From Balaenoptera acutorostrata (lineage: Eukaryota; Chordata; Mammalia; Artiodactyla; Balaenopteridae), in NCBI RefSeq assembly GCF_949987535.1, contig NC_080080.1, positions 56,890,668-56,954,667 on the forward strand: a DNA stretch of 64,000 nucleotides, read 5' to 3'. The position numbers and the translations under genes are program-made. The notes beneath the pieces were generated by a model. It was not told the origin of the DNA, searched no databases, and was given only the letters and a program-made list of their open reading frames with translations. Below, in pieces: positions 1-11,003 of this stretch; position 1 is the first letter of the stretch, and each line of letters starts with the position of its first letter.

Positions 1-664
1 TAATAACTAACAATCTAGTTTGTATAGCAAGTGAAATTTCAGATGACACAGAAGTTTTCGTTGAGAAATGGCTTGATGTCTATGTCATTCTTTTTGTCAT
101 TGTGATTCCTTGCATGTATCTCCCCTTTCTTGGTATCCTAAATTCTTACTATCATTTGTCAGGTGTGAGTCTCTACTCCTCATCATCCTTCCCATTTGAT
201 GGGCTCCTTGAATTAAAAGCTCTTGTCTTTAGAATAGTTTCTGATTTTACCAATTTAATCATTATTTCTCTCTTTTTTTTAAACTCTTTTCTCAATTTAT
301 AAAGTGTGTTATTTGGACGTTTGATGCCTCAAATTAAACTTTTAAGTATTTTATCTTTCCTTTCATACTTCCCATGACTGTTGGCTCTTATTCTGGAAGA
401 TTTCCTCAATACTTCTTCTAACTCTTTTTAAATTCTAAAGAGCGTTTCAAGATTTTTCTGTCTGTTACTTTTTATGAAATTACCTTTCTGGATAGTCAGG
501 ATCTTTTCTAATCTCACTCAGGACATTAATCAATTTTTTAAGGTTATATTTTGCTCCATTGGATAGCCTTATTTCCCTCAGAATCAGAATTTCTCTTTTT
601 GTTTTGTTTGTTTTTAATTTTATGCATTGGGTTTTCTTCAGAAATTTGTAGTCTTCAGTTTTCA
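1..664. other. Unclassified AT-rich DNA
   Basis: No gene or confidently classified repeat is visible. The stretch is pyrimidine-rich on the plus strand, particularly around 265-300 and 590-620. The longest open frames (66 and 61 codons) have low-complexity composition and are most likely chance. An ancient repeat too diverged to recognise by eye is possible. Confidence 0.5.
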
Positions 665-1047
665 TGTGCTATTGACTGAATGTTTGTGTCCCCCCAAAAT
701 TCATAATTTATATATTGAAATCCTAACCCTTAATGTGATGGTATTAGGAAGTGGGGCCTTTGGAATGTAATTAGGTGATGAAGGTGGACCCCTTATGAAT
801 GGGATTAGTGTTGTTATGAAAAGAGATAGATAAAAAAGCATTATCTCTCTTTCTGCCCTCTGCCATGTGAGGATACATCATGAAGATGACCATCTGCAAA
901 CTAAGATGTGTATTCTCACTAGACACTGGATCTACTGGCACCTTGATTTTGGACTTCTCAAACCTCAAAATTGTGAGATACAAATGTTTGTTGTTTAAGC
1001 CACCCAGTCTGTAATATTCTATTAAAGCTGCTCACATTGTCTAAGAC
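665..1047 (+). mobile_element. MaLR solo LTR (MST/MLT1A-like)
   Basis: The segment begins TGTGCTATTGACTGAATG and closes with a CTAAGACA end. In between are the hallmark blocks of the MaLR LTRs: a CCCCCCAAAATTCATA stretch, TGATGGTATTAGGAAGTGGG, GAATGGGATTAGTG, and GCCACCCAGTCTGTAATATT near the end. Length (about 383 bp) is normal for the family. No internal MaLR sequence adjoins it, so it is a solo LTR. Flanking 5-bp sites (ttcat and ttatt) match only partly, in line with age. The exact subfamily cannot be assigned by eye. Confidence 0.85.
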
Positions 1048-3511
1048 ATTATTTATATTTGAGAGTATAAGAAAAGGAAATCCACCTAGATGGATCCACC
1101 TAGATGTCTGTAAGTAAAGCTCATTGAAAACAGACACATTTTACCTTAGAGTGATTGATGGGAAGTTGACCATCATTATGCATAAAGTACCCAAAATGCC
1201 ATTAGAAGAGGAGAAAGCTTTAACCTGATGATACCAACACTAGCATGGGTGGCCCTAGTTTCCCAAGATATATTATTTTAATACTTCCTTGCAGAAAAAA
1301 TCTTGCTTTATTGCTTTGTCTTCACTAAAATATAGTTTCAACACTATGTGTCAACTTGACTGCAGCAGTTTCAGCCATTATATCTGTATCCCAACCAGGC
1401 AGAAGAAGAAACAGAGAAGAAAGAAAACTCCTCCCACAAATATACACCCCAGAAACTGTATATACCACCTTTATTTTCTACATCTCTTTGACCACATGTA
1501 GTCACATGGCCACAGCTAGTTAAAAAAGAGCTAGCAGTTTAGTCCTTATTCTGGACATTTTCTTGGTCAGCTAAATTGTAGGGATGCCATTGCTGAAAAA
1601 GAAAGGAAGTGGCTGTTAGACAGCAACTTTTCATTTCTATCACATCTGAGGATTATGGGCCATCAAGAAGTACAGAAAAAAAGGAAGCTAAGATTTTTAA
1701 AATATCCAGCACAATTAAATACATACCTGTGTCCAATATTGTCCTAGAAAATTACATATATGGCATCCCACTTGATCTTTACAGCGACTCTGCATCAAAG
1801 GTATTATCATCCCATATATCAGGAATTTGTTACCTGGATTTGGGTTAGAAAGTCTGATTACTAAGCTTATGTCTGTAGAGATCTAGTGAATTTTCATTCC
1901 AGTTCCAGCAGGTAAACATTTTTTAATATTAGAAAAAAAAAGGTGCAAAATATTTGTTATTACCTCAATTGATTCTATATTGTAATTCTACTATGATACT
2001 ATGACAATGCCTTAAACCATATCCCCATCACCTAACACTCTTATATTTACATATTTTAAAATTCATGAACACATAAGAATGCAAAATAATATTGACTATG
2101 CACAAATTAGATGTATATTTTATTCCAATTATATCTATAAACATCCATGTTCTTAATGATAAATTAATATAGCCATGACCAAATTTGCTGTTCATTAAAA
2201 TTCAAATAAACATGATTTCTGGAAAAGATATATATATATAAATATATACATATATATATAGACATATATGAAACATTTTGCTGAAAAAATATGAAAAATG
2301 AGAATTATTTTGAAATGGTTACATGTATTTCAATATCTTCATTTAATTTCCAAAGACTTTTTAAAATTGAATAATTTACTTGAAATGTTTTCCATTTATC
2401 CAAAATGTCAAAGAATATAGATTTTTGGATAGCAACTTACTAAGCACATACCTTTAGATCTCTTTAAAAATATATTAAAAAATAAATTTTCTTTAAAAAA
2501 ATAGCCTTGAGTCATATAAGATGAAAAACTGTGGTAGATTTTTTTTTTTTTTTCAATTTTGTTATGTATGTTGCTTTGTTATGCTCTTCTCTTACCACAT
2601 GAGTTTTGGCATGAATAAAACACAATTAAACTGGAAAAAGTATAAAACTTTAGATGTTATGTAAGAAATTATAGATTATAAGATACTTGAGTGTGTGTAG
2701 CTCAAAATAGCATGATAAAGTGCTATTTTCAACTATTCAAGGAGAATATTTATGTAGAAGATCAAAGGAAGAAATAAGAGGCTTATGTGAGTGAAGGTAA
2801 GAGTTATACAGAAATTTTACATATTCCATCACTGCTAATGGTGTTGTCATTTTTGTAGCACTTTTGGAAAAATAATAATACAACACATGTAATGAAACAT
2901 AGTCTTGACCTGACTTAGGCATGTCATTGAAACAGGTCATCTCTCAAGGTCTTAAAATTAAAATAATCTAAAACTTTGACTTTTATATCAAACAGTTGAA
3001 ATTACTCTTATTTTAGTCAACTTTCTTACCTTTAAAATAGTCCATATATCTCTAAATATAGGTGCAGTACTAATTCTCCCTTGGTGAGTAAAAGGAAAGA
3101 TATAGGTTGACATCAGCAACAACAGCAGCTATAGAGGGCAAATTTCAGAGATCTAAATTTTCTTGGAATTTTATGTGAATTAGTTGAAAAACTGAAAAAT
3201 AAAAGAAAAAGATATATGACTATCTACAGATTGCCATTCTTTTGTCTCAATGCTGAGATGTGGCTCTTAAATCTAATCACTCACTAATCAGCACCTTTCT
3301 GTGGGTCTTCAACTTTAAAAAAATTTTGTATTCAATGAACTTACTGAAATTAAACAAAGCCACTGATTTATAGCATTAATTATTCTATTAACAAATGATT
3401 TACTTTTAATACCCAAATTTATTATAATCTTGTGTTATTTGCTTACTTTGGAAATGCTGTGTATTATTATTAGTCATAAATATTATGCTAAAAGAATTTG
3501 TTTATGTTTTT
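1048..3511. other. Unclassified AT-rich intergenic DNA
   Basis: No gene is supported. Open frames of 67-79 codons lack domain-like composition and are probably chance. A TA-rich microsatellite lies at 2227-2270. The rest appears to be single-copy or very old repeat sequence. Confidence 0.5.
2227..2270. repeat. (TA)n / ATATAC low-complexity repeat
   Basis: Alternating TA units interrupted by single C or G bases run for about 44 bp. It is a simple repeat and shows no link to a neighbouring element. Confidence 0.85.
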
Positions 3512-3650
3512 TTATGTTTTTTACTTTTTATTTTTTATTGAAATATAGTTGATTTACAATGTTGTGTTAATGTCTGCTGTACAGCAAAGTGACTCAGTTA
3601 CACATATATACATTCTTTTTTATATTCTTCTATCCTGATATTATACTATA
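3512..3650 (-). mobile_element. L1 3' UTR fragment
   Basis: A T-rich start followed by TTGATTTACAATGTTGTGTT and a ctgtacagcaaagtgactcagttacacatata block is the reverse complement of the artiodactyl-type L1 3' UTR; the same signature recurs at 10918 and 42262. Only about 140 bp remain, a strongly 5'-truncated insertion. Confidence 0.8.
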
Positions 3651-4733
3651 AGAAGGGGTGATAGTTATACTTCTCATAAGAAACTGCTTTATGTTCTTCT
3701 GTTTTAAGAATATAGCACTTTAAAGTAGATGTAATAAATTTGAAAACAAAACTGATTATTTTTACATTATGACTTGCTTGTTTAAGCCTTAAGGACAAGT
3801 TTTTGTGTTAATAAAATGTCTTTCCTCTGAGCACTCAAAATACTTTTTACAAGTACTCTCATTAAATATATTATCCTTGTGTGGAAGATGATAGATATTA
3901 TAGTGACATATCTTTTAAGGTGAAGAAATCCAGTCAAGGGGACTCCAAATGATGTGTCCTTCTCCAGACTGCAAATCAAAGTCAGAAGATAAATCTCATT
4001 GACTTCAAGTTTGTTTGTTTGTTTGTTTGCTGAGACCACATACTCTTGACACTTTTCTGCCAATAGATAATTTTGCTTATTGATCCATAATTTTCTGGTA
4101 CAATTATTTTTAGTAATTTTTATCTCCCTAGCTGATATTTAAAAAATAAAATAAAGCTACATAAAAACTTTATTTTTATGTATTACAAGTGAAATTTTTA
4201 CTGTTTGTGAATACAAATTTAAAAAATGGATTATATTTACAACAAAACTTTGAGCATAGTCGACTTAAGTATAATTTTATTTCAGAAAATATGTCCAAGT
4301 TACCATTCTAACATCACAATAAAGTAATAATTGAAATCAGCAGCATTGGCCATGGAAACTATAGTTTATTCAGTAGCTATGAATAAGGAGGAGGATTTTT
4401 AATTTGTATATTATATGAAATGAAGATGGAATCAATTTAAAATGGTATTGGTTTCAGGCTTTCTTGGGGCACAGTTAGTTATACAATATTTCACAGCTTT
4501 AAAAGGGTTAAACAGAGGTACAAATAATACTGCTGTTGACTAAGGGCAGTGGATACTTACAAAACATTCAACCCTATAGTTTCTTAGATTGAAATAATGA
4601 CAAGTGTAGTGTAAGTACACTTTTTGAGTCATTTATCAGTCAAAGACTACACAACACTATAAAGTCCTTAACATAAAACACTATCAAGGAACTTGTATAG
4701 ATATACCTATATGACAGGTAAAAATAATTCAGC
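3651..4733. other. Unclassified AT-rich DNA
   Basis: Nothing gene-like is supported. A minus-strand 93-codon frame near 3782-4063 includes a run of K/Q/T codons from a GTTT tandem repeat and resembles no family I know. A short (GTTT)n stretch occurs near 4008-4030. Confidence 0.45.
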
Positions 4734-5056
4734 TTTTTTTTTTTTTTTTTTAATTGAACAGTACATTTGTTTATTTATTTATTTATTCATTCTTGGCTGT
4801 GTTGGGTCTTCGTTTCTGTGCGAGGGCTTTCTCTAGTTGTGGCAAGTGGGGGCCACTCTTCATCGCGGTGCGTGGGCCTCTCACTATCGCGGCCTTTCTT
4901 GTTGCGGAGCACAGGCTCCAGACGCGCAGGCTCAGTAGTTGTGGCTCACGGGCCCAGTTGCTCCGCGGCATGTGGGATCTTCCCAGACCAGGGCTCGAAC
5001 CCGTGTCCCCTGCATTGGCAGGCAGATTCTCAACCACTGCGCCACCAGGGAAGCCC
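4734..5056 (-). mobile_element. CHR-type SINE (tRNA-Glu-derived), full length
   Basis: Read on the minus strand the element starts AGGGCTTCCCTGGTGGCGCA, continues with the tRNA-derived head containing B-box-like GGGTTCGAGCCCTG, and ends in a TTTA-rich and poly(A) tail (the poly-T at 4737-4752 on the plus strand). This is the CHR SINE family of whales, dolphins and hippos, and is the best taxonomic clue in the window. An ATCAGCTTTTA-like sequence on the right (5057-5067) matches ATTCAGCTTTT on the left (4728-4738), a plausible target-site duplication. The two overlapping plus-strand frames of 117 and 131 codons and the minus-strand 84-codon frame here are by-products of the SINE. Confidence 0.95.
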
Positions 5057-5791
5057 TATCAGCTTTTATATATATTTCTTGATCTGGCTCCTGAAGGTTC
5101 AGATTAATGTACTGTATACACTAAAGTCTCTGTTACTAACGTCTGTTCAACTACTATTTTGACAGATATCTCTTTGGACACCAGGAGGAAAAATAACAAA
5201 ACAAACAAACAAACAGAAAACACCTCACACAGTGTTTTCAGATTGACTGAGTACCAGGGCACTCCTTCAACATTTAGACGGGATTTCACTGAGCTTGTGA
5301 AATCAGCCTGAGGTGAAAGATTTGAGTTTTCTCAGATCCTTTTTGAGAATGCCTCTTGCGGTGATCAAGAGCATAGACCTGCAAATTTCCCCATATACAG
5401 TGGTGATTTTGAATGTTCCAATTCCCCAAAGGAATTCTCCCCAGCTTTTGCTTCTAGGCCTAAGGCAATCAAAACATATTATAGTCTTTTGTCCCAGCCA
5501 CCTGTGAATTGTAGTACCATCTGCAATGTTTTCAAGCAATTCCCTCCACTTTTCTGGCCTGAGTTCTAAGTTATATGAACAGAGACAAGTGCCTTGTGTT
5601 GGGCAGTTCCTAGGCAGGTTAGAACAAACATATACAATAATTTGTGGAAAATGTATGCGCCTATCCTTCTGGACCCAGGGAAGTGGGTCCCACGTTGGGA
5701 AAGTAGGCTTCCCTCTTCAAGACTGGAGTGAGTGGGGCAAAGGTGATCTCGGAGAGGCAGCAGTGAGCGGTGACCTGAAGTGAGATCTTAA
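5057..5791 (-). other. Possible internal (leader) region of the minus-strand ERV
   Basis: This moderately GC-richer span lies on the internal side of the LTR at 5905-6660 when read on the minus strand, beyond the tRNA-like segment. It has short overlapping frames on both strands (about 62-85 codons) but no recognisable gag, pol or env motif. It could be an ERV leader and early internal region cut short by, or continuing past, the CHR SINE. Assignment rests mainly on position. Confidence 0.3.
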
Positions 5792-5863
5792 TTCCCTGCC
5801 CAGGAATTGAACCTGGGTAGCCTGGATGAAAACCAGGAATCCTAGCCACCAGACCAGCAAGGG
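5792..5863 (-). tRNA. tRNA-Glu(UUC)-like segment, probably a pseudogene or ERV leader insert
   Basis: On the minus strand 72 nt fold as a tRNA. The anticodon arm is CCTGG-TTTTCAT-CCAGG with anticodon TTC. The T arm is CCAGG-TTCAATT-CCTGG, and the D-arm region GGTCTGGTGGCTAGGAT resembles the A box of tRNA-Glu. The acceptor halves CCCTTGC and GCAGGGA pair at six of seven positions (one G-U), with a C-A mismatch at position 1. No TTTT terminator follows closely, so transcription as a normal tRNA gene is doubtful. It lies about 40 bp from the LTR end at 5905, so it may be part of a retroviral leader instead of a free tRNA gene. A SINE head is less likely because no SINE body or A-tail follows. 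Confidence 0.6.
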
Positions 5864-5954
5864 CTAGAGGCTAGAAGCTATTTTTCCCTGGCTCTTGCCC
5901 CCAGTGAAAAATCAATTTCCCATGGAGGCAAAAACTGTAAAAACAGCTACTAAT

Positions 5955-5960
5955 TTTATT
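5955..5960 (-). promoter_or_regulatory. AATAAA polyadenylation signal in the LTR
   Basis: The hexamer lies 50 bp before the proposed LTR end and about 155 bp after the TATA box on the same strand, consistent with an R region between them. Confidence 0.5.
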
Positions 5961-6113
5961 AGTAGAGACATAGCACAACAACAAGTAGGAGAGAACGCAA
6001 ATAAACAGTTTGTTTAGTTAAGATAGAAGCAAGGCAGAGATGCACACCCAAAGAGAAATGGTGTGGGTGCCCTTCCTAATGAGGAGGAGTGCAGTAAAGA
6101 GGCAGTTAAATCA

Positions 6114-6121
6114 TTTATATA
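6114..6121 (-). promoter_or_regulatory. TATA box of the LTR
   Basis: TATATAAA on the minus strand sits between the U3 repeats and the poly(A) signal, where an LTR promoter would be. Whether it still works cannot be told from sequence. Confidence 0.45.
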
Positions 6122-6456
6122 GGTCAGTTCTTCCGGGTCTTTGTTTACCTTTGGCCAGTTATCTGGGTTTTTTTTCCACACCTGCCCTGCCCTAGGACCC
6201 TCCCCAACATGCAAGTGCAACTTCTTTCCAAGATGGATTCCAGCTCAGAGGCCTATGGGGTGGCCTTAGCATCACATGTTGTAGGGTGGTGCCCCCTGTT
6301 TTTGACCCCCAAGGTGCTTTTCTGCACATGTGTAGTGTCTCCCTTGCCCCAAACATGGGAAACGTATGACCTCTAACAGGGTTTAGCCCTTCTCTGTTCC
6401 TGCCGTAAAAGTGCCCAATGTTCGGTTATCCACCCTATTCCTGTTGTTGTTTCTCG

Positions 6457-6646
6457 TATTGAATTGCAGATCACAAAGTGTAGACAGGAAGGTGGTCATA
6501 AATATGTAGCCCGGAGCCCATTTGTCTCTTACTTCAGGAAATGCAAACAAGGGGCTGGTAATGAATATCTGGCCTGGAGCCCACCATTTTTTGTCCCATG
6601 AAATGTAAACAGGAGGCCAGTTATAAATTCTTAGCCTGGGGTCCAT
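6457..6646 (-). repeat. Three imperfect 62-63-bp tandem repeats in U3
   Basis: Three units share an aaatg(c/t)aaacagg-like core, then a (g)gtcataaatat-like stretch and a gcc(c/t)gg(a/g)g(c/t)cc end. The unit ends begin at 6509, 6572 and 6634. Repeats of this size close to the U3 start are typical of retroviral enhancers. Divergence between units suggests the repeats are old. Confidence 0.75.
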
Positions 6647-6660
6647 CTTTTCATGCCTCA

Positions 6661-8989
6661 AAGGTAGGTAAAAATATCACAAAGCTTTCCTACTATTTTG
6701 AAGGTGCCTTTTTGTTAATTCATTATTCACTTGGTTGCTCCACACCTTTGACTGTTTTCCAGAGTTCTGACAAAGTTGACCCCAACGGTTTTTGCTTGTT
6801 TTTCAATGTTTCTGTGAGGGGAAATGAGAGCTTAGAGCTACCTACTCTAACTTTTTGCTGACATCATACTTTATTTTATAAAGAAAACTGAGCAGGAAGA
6901 GAACATTGGAGAGGACACTATCTGAAAGCAGTCCCAGGTAGAAGGCATGGTGACAATGGAGCACAAGTGACTTTTTCGAATGTGTCCTTAAGACCTAATT
7001 GGAATTCTATGTATTCCCCTGTCCCAGCAATAAGCCAAATTTTACTACAAAGAAATTAGCAATAAATTCCATCCCACCTAGAGTCTTAGAAAGTAAAATG
7101 ACCAAATTATGGATATATTTCATTTTAAGAAAATATAATGTATTTTAGAGGAGAGTAAGTTAATGTTGCTTCTTTCTTGTTCTGATTGTTCACTATGAGT
7201 AAGTTAGCCTGGTGTAAATTATGTCCTAATGATAAAATATTTAATTTATTTGGACTGTCAATGGGCTAAAAGCTATCTGTGAATTATTTGATCCAGTAAT
7301 TTGACTGTTTCTTGACATCTGTTGTGTTCGATATCTTCTGTTTGCCTCTCAGATCCACCCTGCACTTGAGTCTCTGAAGATTAACTTATATAAACCACAT
7401 TAAAAGACACCCATGTGCTCAGACTTCTGGTTGGATTTAGTCAATGGGAAAATTTTTCCGAAGATCCATGGGAGAATACAGTAGGATATTTATTTTCTTG
7501 CTCCCTTATTTTGCCTATGTCCCTCAACCAAATTAAACTTCTCTTTCCAAGGCAGTTCTCTCTCCATAAGAAATTTCCTTTCGAGGCTCCAGAAATGCTT
7601 TCTTGCCACGCTCATTAAAAAGGGCTAAGGCTAATAACAACCACTCTTAGTAGCCTGGGAGTCCCGACTGTTTCATGCAGTTCCCTTGTATCTTGCCTAC
7701 TTTATATCTGGTCCCTTTATTAAACCCTCTTTCAATTATCCCAATTTTAACTTGCTGTCTATTTCCAGCTGGGACTCTCACTGATAAACACACTAAGTAC
7801 AAGTCTTTGAAACTTAATATTTTAATTATCCATAAAGATAGCTCTAGGAATAAAGACATCAAAAAGATAAATACCCAGCCTTCCTTTTAGGAGAGCTATA
7901 TAAAGTTGTTTAGTAACAAAATGATAAAACACATTCCAAACCTCACCATGACCATACATCTTCTCTCTCTAAATGCAAATATGTCTAATTAAACATTTAT
8001 ATTTATAGCTACAATGTAATTATATTTTCCATAATTGTATCTGCTGATTTAACAAGATATACTCTACACTGCCAGCACATTAAAAACAAAATCAAATTAA
8101 TGAAATAGTTGCATTTTTTGGTTGAATAGAGTATAGAAATATCTGTAGAAATACAATTTCTATGTGATGTTATGATACTTTGAACAATAATGAAAATCTA
8201 TTAGACAAATATAAATTCAGACATGTTGAATATTGTTTCGAAATTAAAATAAAAAGAAAGGAACATAATGTCTTCCTGCATTGGGGTTTTTAATGTCACA
8301 TATGTTTATCTCATTTTAATTAGTATTTGAGATTCAATTTCAGGGTACATTTGGCAGTTTTAAAATCATATTTGAAGAAATGATAAAATAAATATTTGAG
8401 AAATATCTTGAGATAATCATGTTAAAACTGTATAAAATAAGATACAAGATTAAGTTATTGACAATTGTATAAGTAATGCTATTTTATTTTAAAAGAACCA
8501 AGGAAAAGTTGTTAGAAATAAGTCGTTAGTTCTAAAGTTAAATAAAAGTAAAAGAGAGAAGGAAGGAATACTGTGGGAAAGTAGTGTCTAAAAATAAATT
8601 ATAAGCATCATATATAATTATTGAGCCTCTTAATCATATAGAAGAATTATCTACTATAAAACTTGAGAAGTTACGTGTCCAGTGGAGTTCAGGAAACTAA
8701 TCACCACTTCGTATGTTACAATTTTCCTTGTTCCTGCTTATATTTTAATTCATAGATTGTAGATTTCTGGACCAGGAAACATATCATAAATTTCACTGAT
8801 AAAAATAAGGATTGGTTGAAAAGTACCAAGATATTCAAGGTTCAATTCACATCGAGTTATCACTAATCATTTTTCTCTGTCATCCTTCACAATGGATTCC
8901 CACTTCTCTTTTGGCAGTGTCCATGCTAGACCTGTAATTACAGCTATTCAGAAAGCATGTGTGACTCTCTTCTAAGGTGGAAGGTTCCT
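6661..8989. other. Unclassified intergenic DNA with possible ancient repeats
   Basis: No gene is supported. At 6735-6870 a segment resembling recurrent mammalian repeat sequence (agttctgacaaagttgac, then gagagcttagagc) is present, but I cannot name the family. At about 7690-7795 a CCCTTTATTAAACC block followed by ctgggactctcactgata resembles the end of an interspersed repeat. From 7900 the sequence is very AT-rich and featureless. Confidence 0.4.
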
Positions 8990-9100
8990 TATGGGAAACA
9001 CCTAACTCAATTATCTTTGCTTGACCCAATATTGAACACATGCTTTGCACAGAGAAGGCACTCCAGAAATTATTAAATTGAAACATTATGTTGCTGAAAG
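8990..9100 (+). mobile_element. Possible L2 3' end
   Basis: The run gaacacatgctttgcacaga, then aggcactccagaaattattaaattgaa, follows the pattern of the L2 3' tail (a 'cacagtgcctggcac...aggcactcaataaat...ttgaa' layout). Only about 110 bp are recognisable and they are strongly diverged. Confidence 0.45.
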
Positions 9101-10385
9101 AGTAAACATAATCATGGAATAATGATATCAATTCTATTATGTTTGTAATATTTTCCTATTCAGTTAATATTACCTCACTTGCCAGAAATAGAACTCACCT
9201 ACTGGTATGTGAAAGAGAAAAGTGGGTTTTAAATAAGATGACACTGATGATAATCTCAACTCAACCAGTATAAAATTCTGAAAATGCAGATAAATCACAG
9301 TGTTTGATTTGCTGAGATGAGGTTTCTTTACTTTAAAATTAAGGAATCCAAAATTAAAATGGGACTGAATATTTGTAAAATGTTTGATAATATAAAGCTA
9401 ATATATTTTAATGAATGCAAATAAATTAATAACATTTTAATTCAAATATATGCATTTGGAGGTAATATAGGTTTGTGGTAATTTTATGAACTACATATTT
9501 AAATGTTTAGCATATATTATATGATACTGCTGGCTTTTTGCTGAAGTTAAAATCTTGATAAAAAATTGTAAATACATGAATCTGATTAAACTGCCTGAAG
9601 AGAGTATGTGTATTCAAATGTCATATGTATACATCAGAATTAAATATAAACTGTATATGGCTAACTTGTTTTAATGTAACTCATTTTTAATTGATAATCT
9701 AGAAGCACTTCCAGTAGTGATTACTGATATCAAGCTTAGTGCCTTTACCTACAGAATTTACACATATTAAAAATACTGAGAAGTTGATTTTGAATATTCT
9801 TGACAAAGATGTTTTTAAAATGACTATTAAAAACCAAGATTTTTTTAAAAAACTAAAATTATATTTAAAATCTAGTTTCATTTTATTCATCACGACTTCA
9901 AATATTAACACAGATTCCTTTCAATAGTACCACTTAGTAATATCATAGATTAAAAGGAAAGACAAGCAATTATTACATATTCTATATGTTATCTATATCT
10001 TCTTCTCTCAGTTTTTGCCTTCTAGGACAGATGAGAACAATGACTGTACTTCAGAATTTATAGTCTAATATCATCAGCTGTCACTCTAATTGTTCTTACC
10101 ACTAGAAAGTAGGTTTTTCTCTGTCTGAGAAGTCTCTGAGGAAAGTAATAACAGAATGGCTTTTGGGGGATGTTCAAGGATAGGTTTTATTTGCAGTTCA
10201 CCAAGTATACTCTATGTTTAGAGAAACAAATAATAAACACTGTTTTTACCCTCTTCATACCTTTTGCATCATATTAGAAAAAGAGGAATCTCAGAATATT
10301 ATGGAAAAGCTGTAAAACAATTATTTCCTCAATATTCTTGAGGAAAACAAAGTCTATTAACTTCTAAGTCTATTAATAATATATT
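9101..10385. other. Unclassified AT-rich DNA
   Basis: No gene or clear repeat. Two opposite-strand frames at 9699-9927 are Lys/Asn/Phe/Ile-rich, as expected from AT-rich chance frames. Confidence 0.5.
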
Positions 10386-10746
10386 TGTCTTAGTTTATTG
10401 AGGTTGCTATAAGAAAAATACCACAGACTGCGTGGCTTTATAAACAACAGAAAGTTATTTCTCACAGCTCTGGAGGCTGAGAAGCTCAAGATCAGGGTCC
10501 TGGCAGATTTAGTATCTGGTGACAGCCCACTTCCACGTTCATAGATAGCTATCTTTTGTCTTTGCTTGGTGGAAGATTCAAGAGAGCTCTCTGAAGTCTC
10601 TTTTATAAAGACATCAATTCCATTCATAAAGGTTCCACCCTGATGACCTAATAACCTCCCAAATGTTCCACCCCCCAGTACTATCACACTGGGAGTTAGG
10701 ATTTAACATATTAATTTTGAAGGGACACAAACATTCAGTCTACAGG
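10386..10746 (-). mobile_element. MaLR solo LTR (MST/MLT1A-like)
   Basis: It starts TGTCTTAGTTTATTGAGGTT and contains TACCACAGACTG, ACAACAGAAAGTTATTTCTC, TCTGGAGGCTGAGAAG, CCATTCATAAAGGTTCCACC and GACACAAACATTCAGTCTAC, the reverse complement of the LTR type at 665-1047. Near full length, without internal sequence. The minus-strand 104-codon frame here is a by-product. Confidence 0.85.
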
Positions 10747-10917
10747 AATATTTTAATTTAAAAACACAGCACATTTTGGAGGAAAAGCTTCTTGATTAAG
10801 CAATATAAATTATTTTCTTAGAAAACGTCGAATGGACTCAAAAAGTGATCATTTGCTTCTACAGTGAGCACTGTATTTCCTGCCGAAGAACTCCTTGCCT
10901 TCCTCCATGTGCATGCT

Positions 10918-11003
10918 GTTTTATTTTATTTTTTAATTTATTTTTAATTAAAGTATAGTTGATTTATAATGTTGTATTAGTTTCAGGTGTACAGCAATTT
11001 TAA
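10918..11003 (-). mobile_element. L1 3' end fragment
   Basis: TTTTATTTTATTTTTTAATT followed by tatagttgatttataatgttgtattagtttcaggtgtacagcaa, split here for brevity, is the reverse-strand L1 3' terminus also seen at 3512 and 42262. Under 90 bp survive. Confidence 0.75.

Larger units (their letters stand above)
5905..6660 (-). mobile_element. Candidate retroviral LTR (ERV1-like), 756 bp
   Basis: Read on the minus strand it starts TGAGGCATG and ends TTTTTCA, giving TG...CA termini. The order of signals fits an LTR: tandem 62-63-bp repeats in the U3 part, a TATATAAA box at 6121-6114, AATAAA at 5960-5955, and the end 50 bp later. Directly after the CA comes C-TGGGGGC, whose first seven bases equal a tRNA-Pro primer-binding site, though the remaining bases match poorly. 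Family name and the second LTR were not found. An alternative is a non-retroviral repeat with chance signals, but the spacing makes an LTR more likely. Confidence 0.6.

Noticed and set aside
4754..5162. Overlapping plus-strand frames of 117 and 131 codons
   Set aside because: They lie in the reverse strand of a CHR SINE; their GC-rich composition comes from the tRNA-derived head.
5792..5863. A functional tRNA-Glu gene
   Set aside because: No close TTTT terminator, a mismatch at acceptor position 1, and position within a retroviral element argue against a working gene.
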